Shown one piece after another: positions 29,036-38,987 of a stretch of DNA of 64,000 nt. The notes under the pieces are model-generated. The model did no database searches and was not told the DNA's origin. It saw only the letters and a list, made by a program, of their open reading frames with translations. The DNA lies in contig OZ345381.1 of NCBI GenBank assembly GCA_977006965.1, positions 2,046,001 through 2,110,000 on the forward strand, given 5' to 3'. Both the position numbers and the translations under genes were made by a program. The stretch's first letter is position 1. Each line of letters begins with the position of its first letter. The stretch is from Phymatolithon calcareum. Lineage: Eukaryota; Rhodophyta; Florideophyceae; Hapalidiales.

Positions 29036-30174
29036 CCAGTGCAGAGATGATCATCGGATGGTCGCTTCGATAATTGTCCTCATATCTTCGCGGAAAGAGA
29101 ATTTCGTCAGCCCGGGTCACCACTTTGCAGCGCTGTGGGATACTGCTAATATGTGGGTTAAGAATTTTAGCAATTCATGGGTCTTCATGTCATCTTGCTT
29201 CTTAGCGTTCTTCTTCTGATTTTCTCTTTCATCTTGGAAAGCTGCTTCAAGGCCGTTGAGCTGTCGTCCTGCCACAGTTCGGCTATATAATCTTGATATT
29301 GCTCGTTCTTCCGCTTGTTCACCGAAGTTGTGACTTTTTACTTACACTCGTGGTTTCGTCCCCAGTCTTCCATTGAGTGTAGTAATCGTTCTCTCAAGTA
29401 GAGTTTCTTTCGCTTCAGAGCCATTTTCCTAACGCTGTGGTCGAAAATGTTTCTAGTGCGTTTGGTGCAGCTGTCTTACTTTGTTGCAGTTTCTGAGGTC
29501 GTGTATGATGCCTGATATGTCTTCGTGCTATTTTTGAAGCACAATTTTAGTTTCAGTTCGTGACTTCCTCCGAGAGTCACAGTCTTCTTGTAGATATCCA
29601 ATACCAATGTGAAGGAGGTATGTCTCCTGAGGTCAACGACGAGACGTTGCATTTGTTCCTGAATTTCAGCTCTCGTTAGTGTGTCTCCCCGGTCTCTTAA
29701 CTAAGAATCTATGTAACAACTGGGACAAAATGGACTTCAAAATACGGAGCTCGAAAAAATATCAAATCCGTTATTTACTTCATGTAAGAGAAACTGGTGC
29801 CAATAGCTTCGGAACCTTCCTATCTATCGATTGTCAACTTCATCTTAGAGGTGATTGTTTTCTCGCTGCAGTCAGAGTGCGCAAGAGAAAGGGCAATTTA
29901 GGTGCAAAATACGCTAAGCATCGTTTGGGGGAGTGAAAAGTACTTCCCTTGCGGTGATGAGCCGATGTGAAGTCAGCCAGCGGCAAAAAAGTCTTCTACG
30001 GGGAGTGACTGAGCCGCCTCCTTCGTCTATCCAGCTCAGCGTGCAGAGACATTCGTCCTCATTCTCCTTTTAGTGGTTGTATCCAGCATAGAAAGAATTG
30101 AAAACGCATGCAATTCAAACGCCAGCCCTACTGTTACAGTCTTGTACTATATCCGCTATCCCATGGACTGCCGC
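29036..30174. other. Uncharacterised part of segment A (copies at 40647-41785 and 51755-52893)
   Basis: About 1.1 kb almost identical in the three units. It may be further decayed LINE sequence, since it lies between two LINE fragments in the same orientation, but no RT motif was read in it. Confidence 0.35.
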
Positions 30175-30630
30175 AACTCCTTCGATTGTCTCGCCATCGA
30201 TACTGACGTTACCGTCAATAATTTCCTGTGGTAGCAGACCACCTGCAGCAAATCGTAGCACCTTTCATTTCCGAGCGTTCACCTTCTTCTTCTTTATTGC
30301 AGGTTTTTGAAGTTGTCCTAGAACAACTCCACATCCTCACGGCTACTGTAGACTTTAACAGATACGAGTGGTACTTGATGTCACAACAGCTCAAAGTTGC
30401 ACAAAGTGCAGACTTTCGGCGTTCACCTTGATTAGCAACGGCCGCATAAACCGAAGTCTATCTGGGCTGCCTCATTGAGCTTAGAGATGTCATCTCTAAG
30501 CTCAATGGTGCTGCTGCCGAAGGCATGGAAGCTGGTGTCGTCTGCATAGCTAAATTGAACCAGGTCGTCAAGACGTACGTCTAAGTTCAATATGTACAAG
30601 TTCCAGAGATCTTTTTCGAACGCCATTGTC
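30175..30630 (-). mobile_element. Decayed LINE fragment, unit 1
   Basis: On the minus strand WNLYILNLDVRLDDLVQFSY followed by ADDTSFHA is the catalytic RT block (YADD) and IIDGNVSIDG with FAAGG upstream of it matches the same region of the LINE at 26990-27290. The fragment is interrupted by a 133-bp insertion and has lost its frame. It shows that the LINE family was active before the array amplified. Confidence 0.75.
30286..30418 (-). mobile_element. 133-bp retro-insertion nested in the LINE fragment, unit 1
   Basis: Direct repeats GCGTTCACCTT at 30275-30285 and 30419-30429 flank it. Its minus-strand 3' end, CTGCAATAAAGAAG, nearly equals that of the 2.3 kb LINE (CTGCAATAAAGAAA), so it is a very short LINE 3' end or a SINE sharing that tail. 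Confidence 0.7.
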
Positions 30631-30999
30631 CAAGGCTTGGTAATATTTATTGTTCCACCGTGGAAAAGATCAAACCTTTTCTATAAGCAACTATTATGCT
30701 GTCGCAGACATTCACTCCAACAAAGGCAGGTAAACGAAAATCAACCCCAATACATTTGCGATGCTTCTTTCCTCACCTGTCTACCTATGCCTCACCAACA
30801 TGTTACTGCGATGCGGCACACGGGCAAAGATCTCACAAGAGCAAATATGTTACATAAAATTTTTATAGCAACACAGCCCAAGTCTTGCAATCCATACTGC
30901 ATTTCATACAATTGCAACACGCCAGACGGAAAACACCACCGTATCACGGAAACCAGTCAATATATTCAAATTAATCTTATACATCAACTCCCTGCCACT

Positions 31000-32100
31000 C
31001 TATCGGGCGCCATTCTGTGGCACCGTCGTGCTTGATGCCGCTGTCGCATGCTTCTCCGCAGCGTACTTCACAGTCTCCACATACTCCCCGCCGTCATCTA
31101 GAGCTCCATTCTCGGCATCCTCATAATCGACATTCTCCATGTACTCCTCCTCATACTCTCCCTCCGCCTCATACATATTTTCGTCCTCTTGACCATCCAC
31201 CGGCTCCACACTCTCAGCCAAGTACTCAGCTTCCGTTACCTTCGCACCCTCTTCAGCAATTCCAGCGCCGCGAGCCGCCGCCTCCGCGATATCGTCGTCC
31301 ACCTCTTGCCCTTGATTCTCAGCACGTCGCGACAGCGAGAACGTCTGGTTGAGTGTATCTCGAACTGGACTTGGAGCACCGCTGTTATCGTCCAATGGAT
31401 GATCATCATCACCATTAGTGTCCTCGCCCTCAGCATCAGCCGCGGCTGCCAAAGCTGCTGCTCCGGAAAGGGCGGAAACGCCGACTACAGCACCTGCCTT
31501 CACGCCGCTCAATTGGGCAAATGCGGTTTGTCCCATTAGTGTCGGGGTCTGCATCTGTTGCTCACGTGCCTTATTCTCCACTGAAGGCTTCGGGATGCCA
31601 AGATTAGAAGCGCCTCCATTTTGTTTCTTAGGTGCCTCTATCTGCGGGACTGGGTCCGAAGCCCTGAGTGCGGGAATCGGAGCGGGGTCTTGAGAGGGTT
31701 CGCAAGAGAAACTAATAACTCGTACGTTTGACCCATCATTCGGGACCAGAACCATGGTCCCCTTCTCCCACGTTCCTGTGAGACGAATGCGGTTATAATA
31801 TGCGGCTTTGTATTTTCGAAGCGAGAAGAAAGAGTACTTGCGGAGTCGTTTCAGGGCGTAGTCGATGCCGAGAGCGTCTTTGGCGAGACCAAGAAACCAC
31901 AAGAAGACGACACCGTCCTGGTTGCAGGTACCCAGAGTGAAGATTGGAGAATCGAGCAGTGTGGGGAGAAACTCCATGTCAACTATTGTATTGCGGTGAC
32001 CGCGGAGAAATGTGCCGATGTAACGACCCTTGCGCTTCAGGGTGATGGAAACGATGCAGGATGCATCTTTGATAAGAGCCGGGAGTGGGCCGATACGCAC
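31000..32100 (-). pseudogene. 5'-truncated WD40 (EDC4/Varicose-like?) gene fragment, unit 1
   Basis: An open frame of 366 codons has no ATG at its start (it opens after an in-frame TGA just upstream; 32100 is a GTG). The N-terminal third contains one or two WD40 blades (RGRYIGTFLRGHRNTIVDME-like arrangement, then TLGTCNQDGVVFLWFL). The middle is Pro/Ala-rich and the C-terminus very acidic with Glu/Tyr repeats (EGEYEEEYMENVDYEDAENG). A WD40 start followed by low-complexity sequence recalls EDC4/Varicose decapping scaffolds, but the match is loose. It may be a 3' exon whose upstream exons were left behind when segment A formed. Confidence 0.45.
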
Positions 32101-32297
32101 GACAGCCGATTTGTTACTTCCAAAAAAATTTCATTTCTCGATCCTAATTCTCTGAATTAGCCAAACACCTAAACTTTGTCTTATCCTTTATCACTGGTTT
32201 TCGACAGCGCTGGCAAATATCGAATCTTCCGGAAAACTGCAGTATCGAAGTTCAAATGCGATCTTCATTTCTGTTGGAACAATGATTATTGAGCTAT

Positions 32298-34160
32298 TCA
32301 GCCGAGCATCACGTCATTCAAGTCAGACACGTCCACATTCTCATCTGGCGCGTCACATTTCCTCGCCAACTGTAGTAAGTTACTATTCCTGTCCCTCTTG
32401 ACTCGGTACCATGACCCTGTAATTTTCAAGAACTCTGTCGCTTCATCAGAATGCACTTGCGAGATCTTGGAGATTTGCAGATGAGGCACGAAAAGGGCTT
32501 CGTCTGGAACAATTTGACCAGAGCCTTCACCAGCAGATGTGGCAACCTCGGTAGTCTGCCACAGCCAACTTGCTTTGTCTCTGGGTATCGTTACACTCAT
32601 CGCTCTCGCCCTGGTAGCCATGGCGAGGTACGTAGCAGCGGGATACAGGCCGGTACGGTTCTTGCGCGCAACCGCGTTGCACAGGGATACCTTTTTAGGG
32701 AAATAATCGAGGATGAACTGGGTGAACATGGCCTTATCGAAGCTGCTCGCAACGCAAATGTCATCCCACATCTTATCGAAGACGAAGCAATCGAACACGG
32801 ACCCGCCGCACTTTGAGGATTTGATGATGTTGAGCACGGCCAACATAACTGCAGCACACGAATACACTGGCCCCAAGTACTGACAATAGCCAAACGCGTC
32901 GGCAGCTTCGACCATCTGCTCCTCTTTTGTTCGTATCACTCGTTTACCGAGCACTTTTTTGGACACTATATCCTTTCCGAACGCGACGCACTCGTCATCG
33001 CCGAGCTTTAGATTCGTTTTCCCTAGCTTTTCCATTGATAGCTTGTATAAATCACCTGCGCGATACTTCCGCGCCGGCTTGAGGAACACCCCAGAGCTGC
33101 TGTCGTCCATAGACATCAAGTACGCATGCTCCAGTTTCGCCTCCCTCTGCGCGGTCTCGACAACCTCTCGAAATTTGGACCCCGCTTGCTCCAAAAGCTC
33201 GTCCACGTCCATGTCAACGCCGAACGCGAGATTTTCGACTCGCTCGCGGAACATCGCGACGCTCGGCTTCTCCCTCTGTAGCGTGCGCACTTGCAAGAAC
33301 GAGCTCCGCGTCACAAAGCACACGCGCACGAGGGCAGAGCATGCAATTAGAAACACATCGAACAGCTTGAACGCGCCGGCCTTCACCGCGTCCTCCATGC
33401 TGTTGTTCTCTCCCAATCTTTCATTCCAGTCGAGTCGGAATTTATCAGGTAAAACAAAGTGGGTGTCACTTCGCATTTTTCCGATGAAATGGCTCATCTT
33501 ATCCTTGTTCCTTCGAACAGTTTTCCAGTCAAGTCTCTGAACAGCCTGCGCATTATTAGCAACAACATTGCGATGCCGAATAACTTCATTGGCTAACTCC
33601 ATCATCCTGTTACGAGAATCCACGTTAACAGGAGATCTAGTGTGAGTTATGAAGTGTGGTCCAAAAACAACCCTGACGCCATTGCTGTGGTAGAATCCGG
33701 ACGTGGAAGTAGTAGAATAGCTTGCAGCCTCGACACCGGCGACTTCAAAACCAGGCAAATCAATTATTTTGATCTCTCGGCGCAAGAAGTCATCGGTTGT
33801 TAGACAAGCCGCCTTACATGCAAGAGCGTACTGGCGCATCGGGCTTTCGTCATCTGTCGCTCTGATTTTTTCTGTGCTCTTTTGAAAATAGTTTGCCAAA
33901 AGCTGGAAGCGCACGCCTTCCAGACTCTCCTCCATGACGACGTTATAGTCGTGCAGTTCGCCTCCCTCAACATCTCGAAACCATTTTCTCAGGTTATGTG
34001 CCAACAGCCGCGCGCGCATGCGCAGCCCAGCCTCGCCGGCGTACAGGCCCAGTTGGTAGGACTGAGTTCCCTTGATAAGATGACCTGCCCTCGGGTCCTC
34101 GACTGTCGGATTGACATTGACTGTGACCACTGAGAAGCCACCTATCGCTGACATGTTCAT
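32298..34160 (-). CDS. 620-residue ORF of unknown family, copy 1; candidate endogenous totivirus-like capsid
   Basis: The frame is complete from the ATG at 34160 to a TAG at 32298 without interruption. The protein is mixed alpha/beta, with no signal peptide, no convincing membrane helix and no known enzymatic motif. Notable segments are MNMSAIGGFSVVTVNVNPTV, GFYHSNGVRVVFGPHFITHT, GYCQYLGPVYSCAAVMLAVL and TGLYPAATYLAMATRARAMS. Size, composition and lack of motifs would suit a dsRNA-virus coat protein, and I recall reports of totivirus-like entities in Chondrus crispus partly transferred to its nuclear genome. No polymerase gene follows, so if viral this is a capsid-only insertion. This assignment is inference only. 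Copies 2 and 3 are also open; most differences among them change amino acids (about 6 between copies 1 and 2, about 10 between 2 and 3). Confidence 0.65.
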   Translation of the reverse strand: MNMSAIGGFSVVTVNVNPTVEDPRAGHLIKGTQSYQLGLYAGEAGLRMRARLLAHNLRKWFRDVEGGELHDYNVVMEESLEGVRFQLLANYFQKSTEKIRATDDESPMRQYALACKAACLTTDDFLRREIKIIDLPGFEVAGVEAASYSTTSTSGFYHSNGVRVVFGPHFITHTRSPVNVDSRNRMMELANEVIRHRNVVANNAQAVQRLDWKTVRRNKDKMSHFIGKMRSDTHFVLPDKFRLDWNERLGENNSMEDAVKAGAFKLFDVFLIACSALVRVCFVTRSSFLQVRTLQREKPSVAMFRERVENLAFGVDMDVDELLEQAGSKFREVVETAQREAKLEHAYLMSMDDSSSGVFLKPARKYRAGDLYKLSMEKLGKTNLKLGDDECVAFGKDIVSKKVLGKRVIRTKEEQMVEAADAFGYCQYLGPVYSCAAVMLAVLNIIKSSKCGGSVFDCFVFDKMWDDICVASSFDKAMFTQFILDYFPKKVSLCNAVARKNRTGLYPAATYLAMATRARAMSVTIPRDKASWLWQTTEVATSAGEGSGQIVPDEALFVPHLQISKISQVHSDEATEFLKITGSWYRVKRDRNSNLLQLARKCDAPDENVDVSDLNDVMLG

Positions 34161-34224
34161 GGTGAGAGTTCAACTCTCCGTTGTTTGCTCCAGGTCCCTG
34201 GATATGTCACGATCGTGTACAGTG

Positions 34225-34283
34225 GATATTGAATCTGAACTGTCGAAACTGATGATCAGTTTCGACAGTTCAGATTCAATATC
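34225..34283. repeat. 59-bp perfect palindrome at the A1/B1 joint
   Basis: Two 29-bp arms are exact reverse complements around a single G at 34254. The left arm also ends unit 3 (56940-56968), where no right arm follows, so the palindrome marks the junction at which segment B begins. Confidence 0.95.
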
Positions 34284-34353
34284 ATGATGAATGGCCAAAA
34301 TTTCTTTAGGGTTTTAAAATGTCGTGACTTCAATTTAACCCACGTGCATGGGG

Positions 34354-34864
34354 CATGCGATATAACGACTTATTATTATGATGTTGTCGTTATGATATTT
34401 TGTTGGAATTTTATTGGAACTTTTAAATGTTGGAATGGAATTTTTACTTTACTTTTAAGTTTTAGTTTTGTTTCTTAGTCAAGAGGTACTAGACTTATTG
34501 TCCTTGCGACACTCTTTGACTTTACTCGGAGTGGTTTGCTCCGCTTCAGTCTTGCCTTCTCTAGCAAAGTGCGACGTTGGTTCGTCTTATATAGACGATG
34601 GTCGCATCTTCCATTCTAAACTAAACCTATTTTTTACATATAAAAAGCTCTCTTTAGATTCCACTAGACGATTGGGTGATGGAATCTAAAACTAACCAAT
34701 AGGAATGCGAATGATTGAAACTTTGCAATGACACTTGTAACACTCGTGCATTTGCATACGTGGCATTTTGCAGTACATGTGTAACATTTACTGTAATGCG
34801 CTACGTAGCAAGCATAGTTGTAGTACAAGTGTAACTATTGTAACATAAAATCGTTACATGCGAT
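34354..34864. mobile_element. 503-bp extra block in unit 1 bounded by 8-bp direct repeats
   Basis: CATGCGAT occurs at 34354-34361 and 34857-34864; unit 2 has a single CATGCGAT at the equivalent place. The block between begins ATAACGACTTATT and its complement ends as TAACGATTTTATG, a weak terminal inverted repeat. It contains a stem with arms TTTAGATTCCA and TGGAATCTAAA. An 8-bp duplication would suit a non-autonomous hAT-like element; loss from unit 2 by recombination between the short repeats is equally possible. Confidence 0.5.
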
Positions 34865-35210
34865 TTTTCGCATATAAGGAAAATGTACATTTTTGAAAGC
34901 AACATTGTGCTTTTTTAAACTTTTTGTCCTTGTTGAAAATCCTGTTGAAGTTTCGAGCATCATAAAAATATTAGCTATGATTACGAAGTTACATGCGAAA
35001 TATCGCATATAACTGGTTTACTCATAGCTCGCCTTCTTTTCCATAAAATGTCTTTAGTTCTATAGAGCTATAAAGGAGTCTTCGGAAGGCGAAGAGTATC
35101 TGTATAGAAAGCAGACAGTCCTCTTCGATTATCAACAGGAAAAAATTGGAAAACTGGCGATATTCTGCGGGCTGTGAAGCTTTCTTTGCTTGATATGCGA
35201 TTAATCGCAT
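34858..35210. promoter_or_regulatory. Cluster of three ATGCGA-N4-TCGCAT palindromes in B1
   Basis: Copies at 34858-34873 (centre TTTT), 34993-35008 (AATA) and 35195-35210 (TTAA) are each followed by ATA or ATAA. Spacings are 135 and 202 bp. A conserved 6-4-6 dyad in three copies suggests a binding site for a dimeric protein. The same cluster occurs in B2 near 45966, 46101 and 46303. Confidence 0.55.
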
Positions 35211-35319
35211 ATAAGGTCTGCACCTGGGTTAATGCATATTTAGTGGCAAATATTTAACAGTGTTAAAATGCAAAGATAGTGTCAAAACGCACTAAATTCG
35301 AAGTTTCCCGCAACCTTAG

Positions 35320-37858
35320 TGTCTAGTTTACTGAAATTTTCCCTCAATTGAGGGAGCGAAAATCATTTATTTTTTGGACATGAAAGCTACTCACTATCTG
35401 GCACATCAAAAGCGTCAAGCTCATGGATGTCTTCCACATGCTTAGCGAAGCAGTTCCTGACAGTAGACGTTCCGCAAATGAATATTGCGTCACCATCAAG
35501 TCTCTTACATGACGAGCACACGAGGGTCGTCTTCTTGACTTTGCAGACCCTACAGTTGTTTTGCACAGCAAAATTAGTCATCATGCCATCCGCGGTCTTC
35601 CATTTCTTTCTCGTTGGGGTTAAGTGGGTTCCGACACCGCTCCCGGAGGCAAAGGTGCTTTCTGGAGTGGTTGAACGGCGACGAGTATTACGCGAATCGT
35701 ACGAGTTATCGATGAGCTGCTCGGACAGCACTTCATAATATCTTCGCTGCGTCATGTGTTCCTGATACTCTGCATGGGCACCGGAGAATAAAAGCCAGCT
35801 ATCAACCACACAAATAGCCAAGAGAGATGTGTTAACGCGGAACGACCAGTCCAGGGTGTGGACTTTCTTCTCAAGATCTAAGCTCTCTTAGCGGCACCGA
35901 TTGTGCTTGTCGATTTGCGCGCACGCGGAGTAGTATGTCTCGCACACCTCGGGCTGCGGCACGGACAGCTCAACACGAAACGGTCCTTCTTCATGCTGAC
36001 GCCAGCGCACACGATTGTGCGGTTTTCCTTCCAGTGTCGTAGAGGTAGTCGAAATAAAATAGCGGAGATCCCGGTTAACCAATATAGCAGCCATCATTAA
36101 CGGCTCACCTTTCAAAGCTTTTCGGACCATAGAAACACATTGACCCCTTTCAGAAAGCTCAATTCTTGATAGGTACTCCATTGGATACTTCTTGGTCGCC
36201 GTTTTGATGACGCTAACGAATTTTAGACCCAATCGAAGAAGCATCTCTGCTGTTTCAACACTCGCGAAGTATGAGTCCGCACACACAATGCGTCTTGTGC
36301 CAGAGTATGCGGCCACAAGACGACGTAAAACTGCTGTACCATGGGCCATTTCGCCTTCGAAATCCTTTTGCTTCTCGTCTTCTGCGGTTGTAACGAGCTC
36401 GAGATGTAGCATTATCCCACTTCTTCCACATGCCGAATTCTGTATCTCGCAACCGTTCTCCGGTTTACGGTCAATCGCAATGTACTGAGGTAGCCCGACA
36501 TCAAGCCAATGTCCTCCGCTGCCATACCAGCGAGATATGGACTTATCCACGCAAATGAGGTCCGACGGCGACACATTGCGCTTTCGGTGCTCATTTATGG
36601 CATCGACAAAATCTTGAACGAGCGCCCAGCGGTACTGCGCAGATGACATGCTTCCTCTTCCACTTGGCTGTTGACTGAACGTAATGCACCGAAGGTATGC
36701 GGTGAACCTGTCTCTTGACATCTAGTGTTTGAAAAACAAGGATCCAGGATATACTTGTTCGTCCTGGTAGTCTTCCATAAATCGGTCTTAGCGCCGAACT
36801 CAAATCTTGTAATGAGGATGAGAATTCCGAAAAACTTAACCAGCTCTCTCACTGTACATTCTTTTCGCCCGATTCGTTTCAGCTTCTCGGACGTCCATGC
36901 AGCTATTTTTCGAAGGTGACCTTGCGGAAACATGGTCATAAAGCAATCATAGGGTGTGTGATGCCCAATACCACCATTTTCCGATATGAAATCTCCATTT
37001 GGAGTCCGCACTGTCCAGAACTGACGTAGAATTCGGCCACCAATCGGGCATAGAACTTGTCGCTCATACCACGGCACCCCATGAGCAATAACTTTGGGTT
37101 CGCGGTCCGGTGTGATGACATCAGCTTCCTCTTGCGACGCTTGGTCCCAAGAGCCTTGCATGGCGTAGGCGAGGGAGCCAGGAATAGGGTGTTCATAGAT
37201 TCTGCGGGTTGGATCAAAGTTTGTGTGCCCCTTTGGGGAGCTTCTGTTTGCGACTGCCGAGAATAAGATGGGGTTTGGCGAAGAAGACTGGTGACCACGA
37301 GAACTGTAAGCCGGATTATGTGGCGTAGAGTTTTGTGGGCTGGACTCGATACAAGCATTCGAGAGGACGCAGCACCTTCGTCAACCTTTCCTGCCTTGAT
37401 GTTAACAACCTTGAGTGTCTTAATCTTAGTCTTCTTGGTCGGTTACGGAATCAGGATCCATTTCACGCGAAGCGACGTGCTTGCGCGACCATTAATTTCA
37501 TTGGAGAGTACCTCCAGAACCGTGCCGTTCGCCTTTTTTGACTTGGAAAAGGCTCCATAGAGCCTGCAACACTCTGCGAGATTGGTCACCGATGTTGCCT
37601 TAGTGTGTACAGATGCGCCTACCACTCGGCGCGGGTCTTTTTTCGTGACATGGCACATCCGCTTCTTCTGAGTTAAAATCGTGTTTTCGTTCCTACTGCC
37701 AAACGACGCACTTTTAAGGTAGTAGTTGCGCTACTCCTCACGCAGAACACAAGCCCGCCTTTCCAAATATGGCGCGAAATATCTGTTTCGCATTCTTTTT
37801 ACATACTTTTTTGACCTTTCAAATCGCCCCTCAATTGAGGTGGTTAGTAAACTAGACA
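35320..37858 (-). mobile_element. piggyBac-type DNA transposon, 2,539 bp, unit 1
   Basis: The ends are inverted repeats: TGTCTAGTTTACT at the left and AGTAAACTAGACA at the right, each with a nearby CCTCAATTGAGG palindrome about 20 bp inside. TTAG flanks both sides as a 4-bp direct repeat (35316-35319 and 37859-37862). It encodes a decayed DDE transposase on the minus strand. Confidence 0.85.
35387..37658 (-). pseudogene. piggyBac transposase (DDE_Tnp_1_7), disrupted, unit 1
   Basis: Pieces in order: an N-terminal frame (ASVHTKATSVTNLAECCRLY at about 37600 and TVLEVLSNEINGRASTSLRV), a lesion-rich stretch, then ITPDREPKVIAHGVPWYERQ and DCFMTMFPQGHLRKIAAWTS to RFEFGAKTDLW, a frame shift near 36785, then MSRDRFTAYLRCITF, the first catalytic Asp in ICVDKSISRWYG, the second in VCADSYFASVET, the third in YYSACAQIDKHNR, an in-frame TAA at 35888, and a C-terminal Cys-rich finger CRVCKVKKTTLVCSSCKRL ending ...HVEDIH. 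The layout and three Asp residues are those of piggyBac transposases. Copy 1 has an extra private TAG at about 36722 (Trp in unit 2). It is inactive. Confidence 0.85.
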
Positions 37859-37862
37859 TTAG

Positions 37863-38937
37863 GGGTTTGAACCTAATATTTTTCTAGGTTTGGACCGTGG
37901 AACAGAATTCAGCTTTACGTTCCAGCAAGTTTTCTGATTTACGATCAGGTCGCACCCAAATGGAGGGATCCCAAAATTTGGGTGCGACCGGATGGTTCCG
38001 TTGTACAGCCGCACGGGACATTGAGCACCTGCCCGGCCGTACACAATCAATAAATGTATACATGTGGGCTGCCCGCCACAGAAACGTTTCTCTCTCACTG
38101 ACTACTCGTGTGTCCTGTAACCGTGCTGCCCGCTCATGTGAGCGTTGGTGCAAGTAGGGTGGTGTATTCGTTGCGACCGAACCATCGTGTTGAAACAAGC
38201 AATTGCATGCTGGATTTGCACGGACCGACCCAACGCAGCAGTGGTGAGCGCGTGCGTAAAATCCGCTGTCCGTTGCCTACGACGTTGAGGTCTGGGGCTG
38301 GCAGTTGGATGACCCATCTGGAACCGGAGGCCATGCAAAATATTAGATATCTACTGAACTTTAAAATTTATGCTGCACTGTGGGGACAACTCGAGAGAGA
38401 ATGGAGGGAATGAATACGAGATATGTTAACTTTGGATTGATTAATTTGGCTTCTACTAAAGACGTACACCTATGATATATGTGCTACAGGACGGTGTTGG
38501 CGGTATTTAGTTTCAAAAATTTCCTAGCGGTGCCTGTGAGAATACGGGTTCGGAGGTTTACTGTAGGGAAAAACAACGCAGTTGGCCTGGAAAACCCTCT
38601 GCATCTGAGCTGCGCGCTGGTTCTAACAGTCTGGTCCAGGGCATGGAAAAGTGGTGCTTTTGTGATGGCGCGGTATTGGTATGTGTAGTTTGTGTCGAGT
38701 TTGAATCGGACCGTGTACGACTTTTAATGTCGAGTACATCTGTAGATTCATTACCGAAATCGAATCTGAAACCAGATTCCTAGGCTGGGCTGATCCAATT
38801 GGGCCTTTCTTCCACAAGCATCGTAAAAGGGGCCCTTGTGGATTTTGTGTCGCAACCCAATAGTATTTTTCGATCCTTAGCAGTAAGCACTTCAACTCCA
38901 AGAACTTGCACTGCGTGTAGTACGCCGAAGCGATTAG
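37863..38937. other. Right part of segment B, no gene recognised (copy at 48971-50045)
   Basis: About 1.1 kb between the piggyBac element and the junction hairpin. Several overlapping frames up to 119 codons exist on both strands without domains. One hairpin lies at 37948-37989. Confidence 0.4.
37948..37989. repeat. Hairpin with 14-bp arms in B1
   Basis: The arms GGTCGCACCCAAAT and ATTTGGGTGCGACC are separated by 14 bases and pair perfectly in unit 1. In unit 2 (49056-49097) the left arm has one C-to-G change that breaks a pair. Confidence 0.8.
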
Positions 38938-38987
38938 TTTGTGCCCTGTAAACACCAAGTTCTCGCTCGGTGTTTACAGGGCACAAA
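38938..38987. repeat. Hairpin at the B1/A2 joint
   Basis: The 19-bp arms TTTGTGCCCTGTAAACACC (38938-38956) and GGTGTTTACAGGGCACAAA (38969-38987) are exact complements around a 12-base loop. Segment A2 starts within about 20 bp of the right arm. Confidence 0.92.

Noticed and set aside
32451-33540. Plus-strand frames of 121 and 193 codons inside the 620-codon ORF (and copies)
   Set aside because: Antisense shadows: they recur only because the ORF is repeated, and carry no domain.
32298-34160. Reading the 620-codon ORF as a transposase or polymerase
   Set aside because: No DDE, RT or RdRp catalytic motif (such as GDD) was found in the frame.
38108-38413. 101-codon plus frame in the right part of segment B
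   Set aside because: No domain, strongly overlapped by frames on both strands, starts inside unrelated low-structure sequence.
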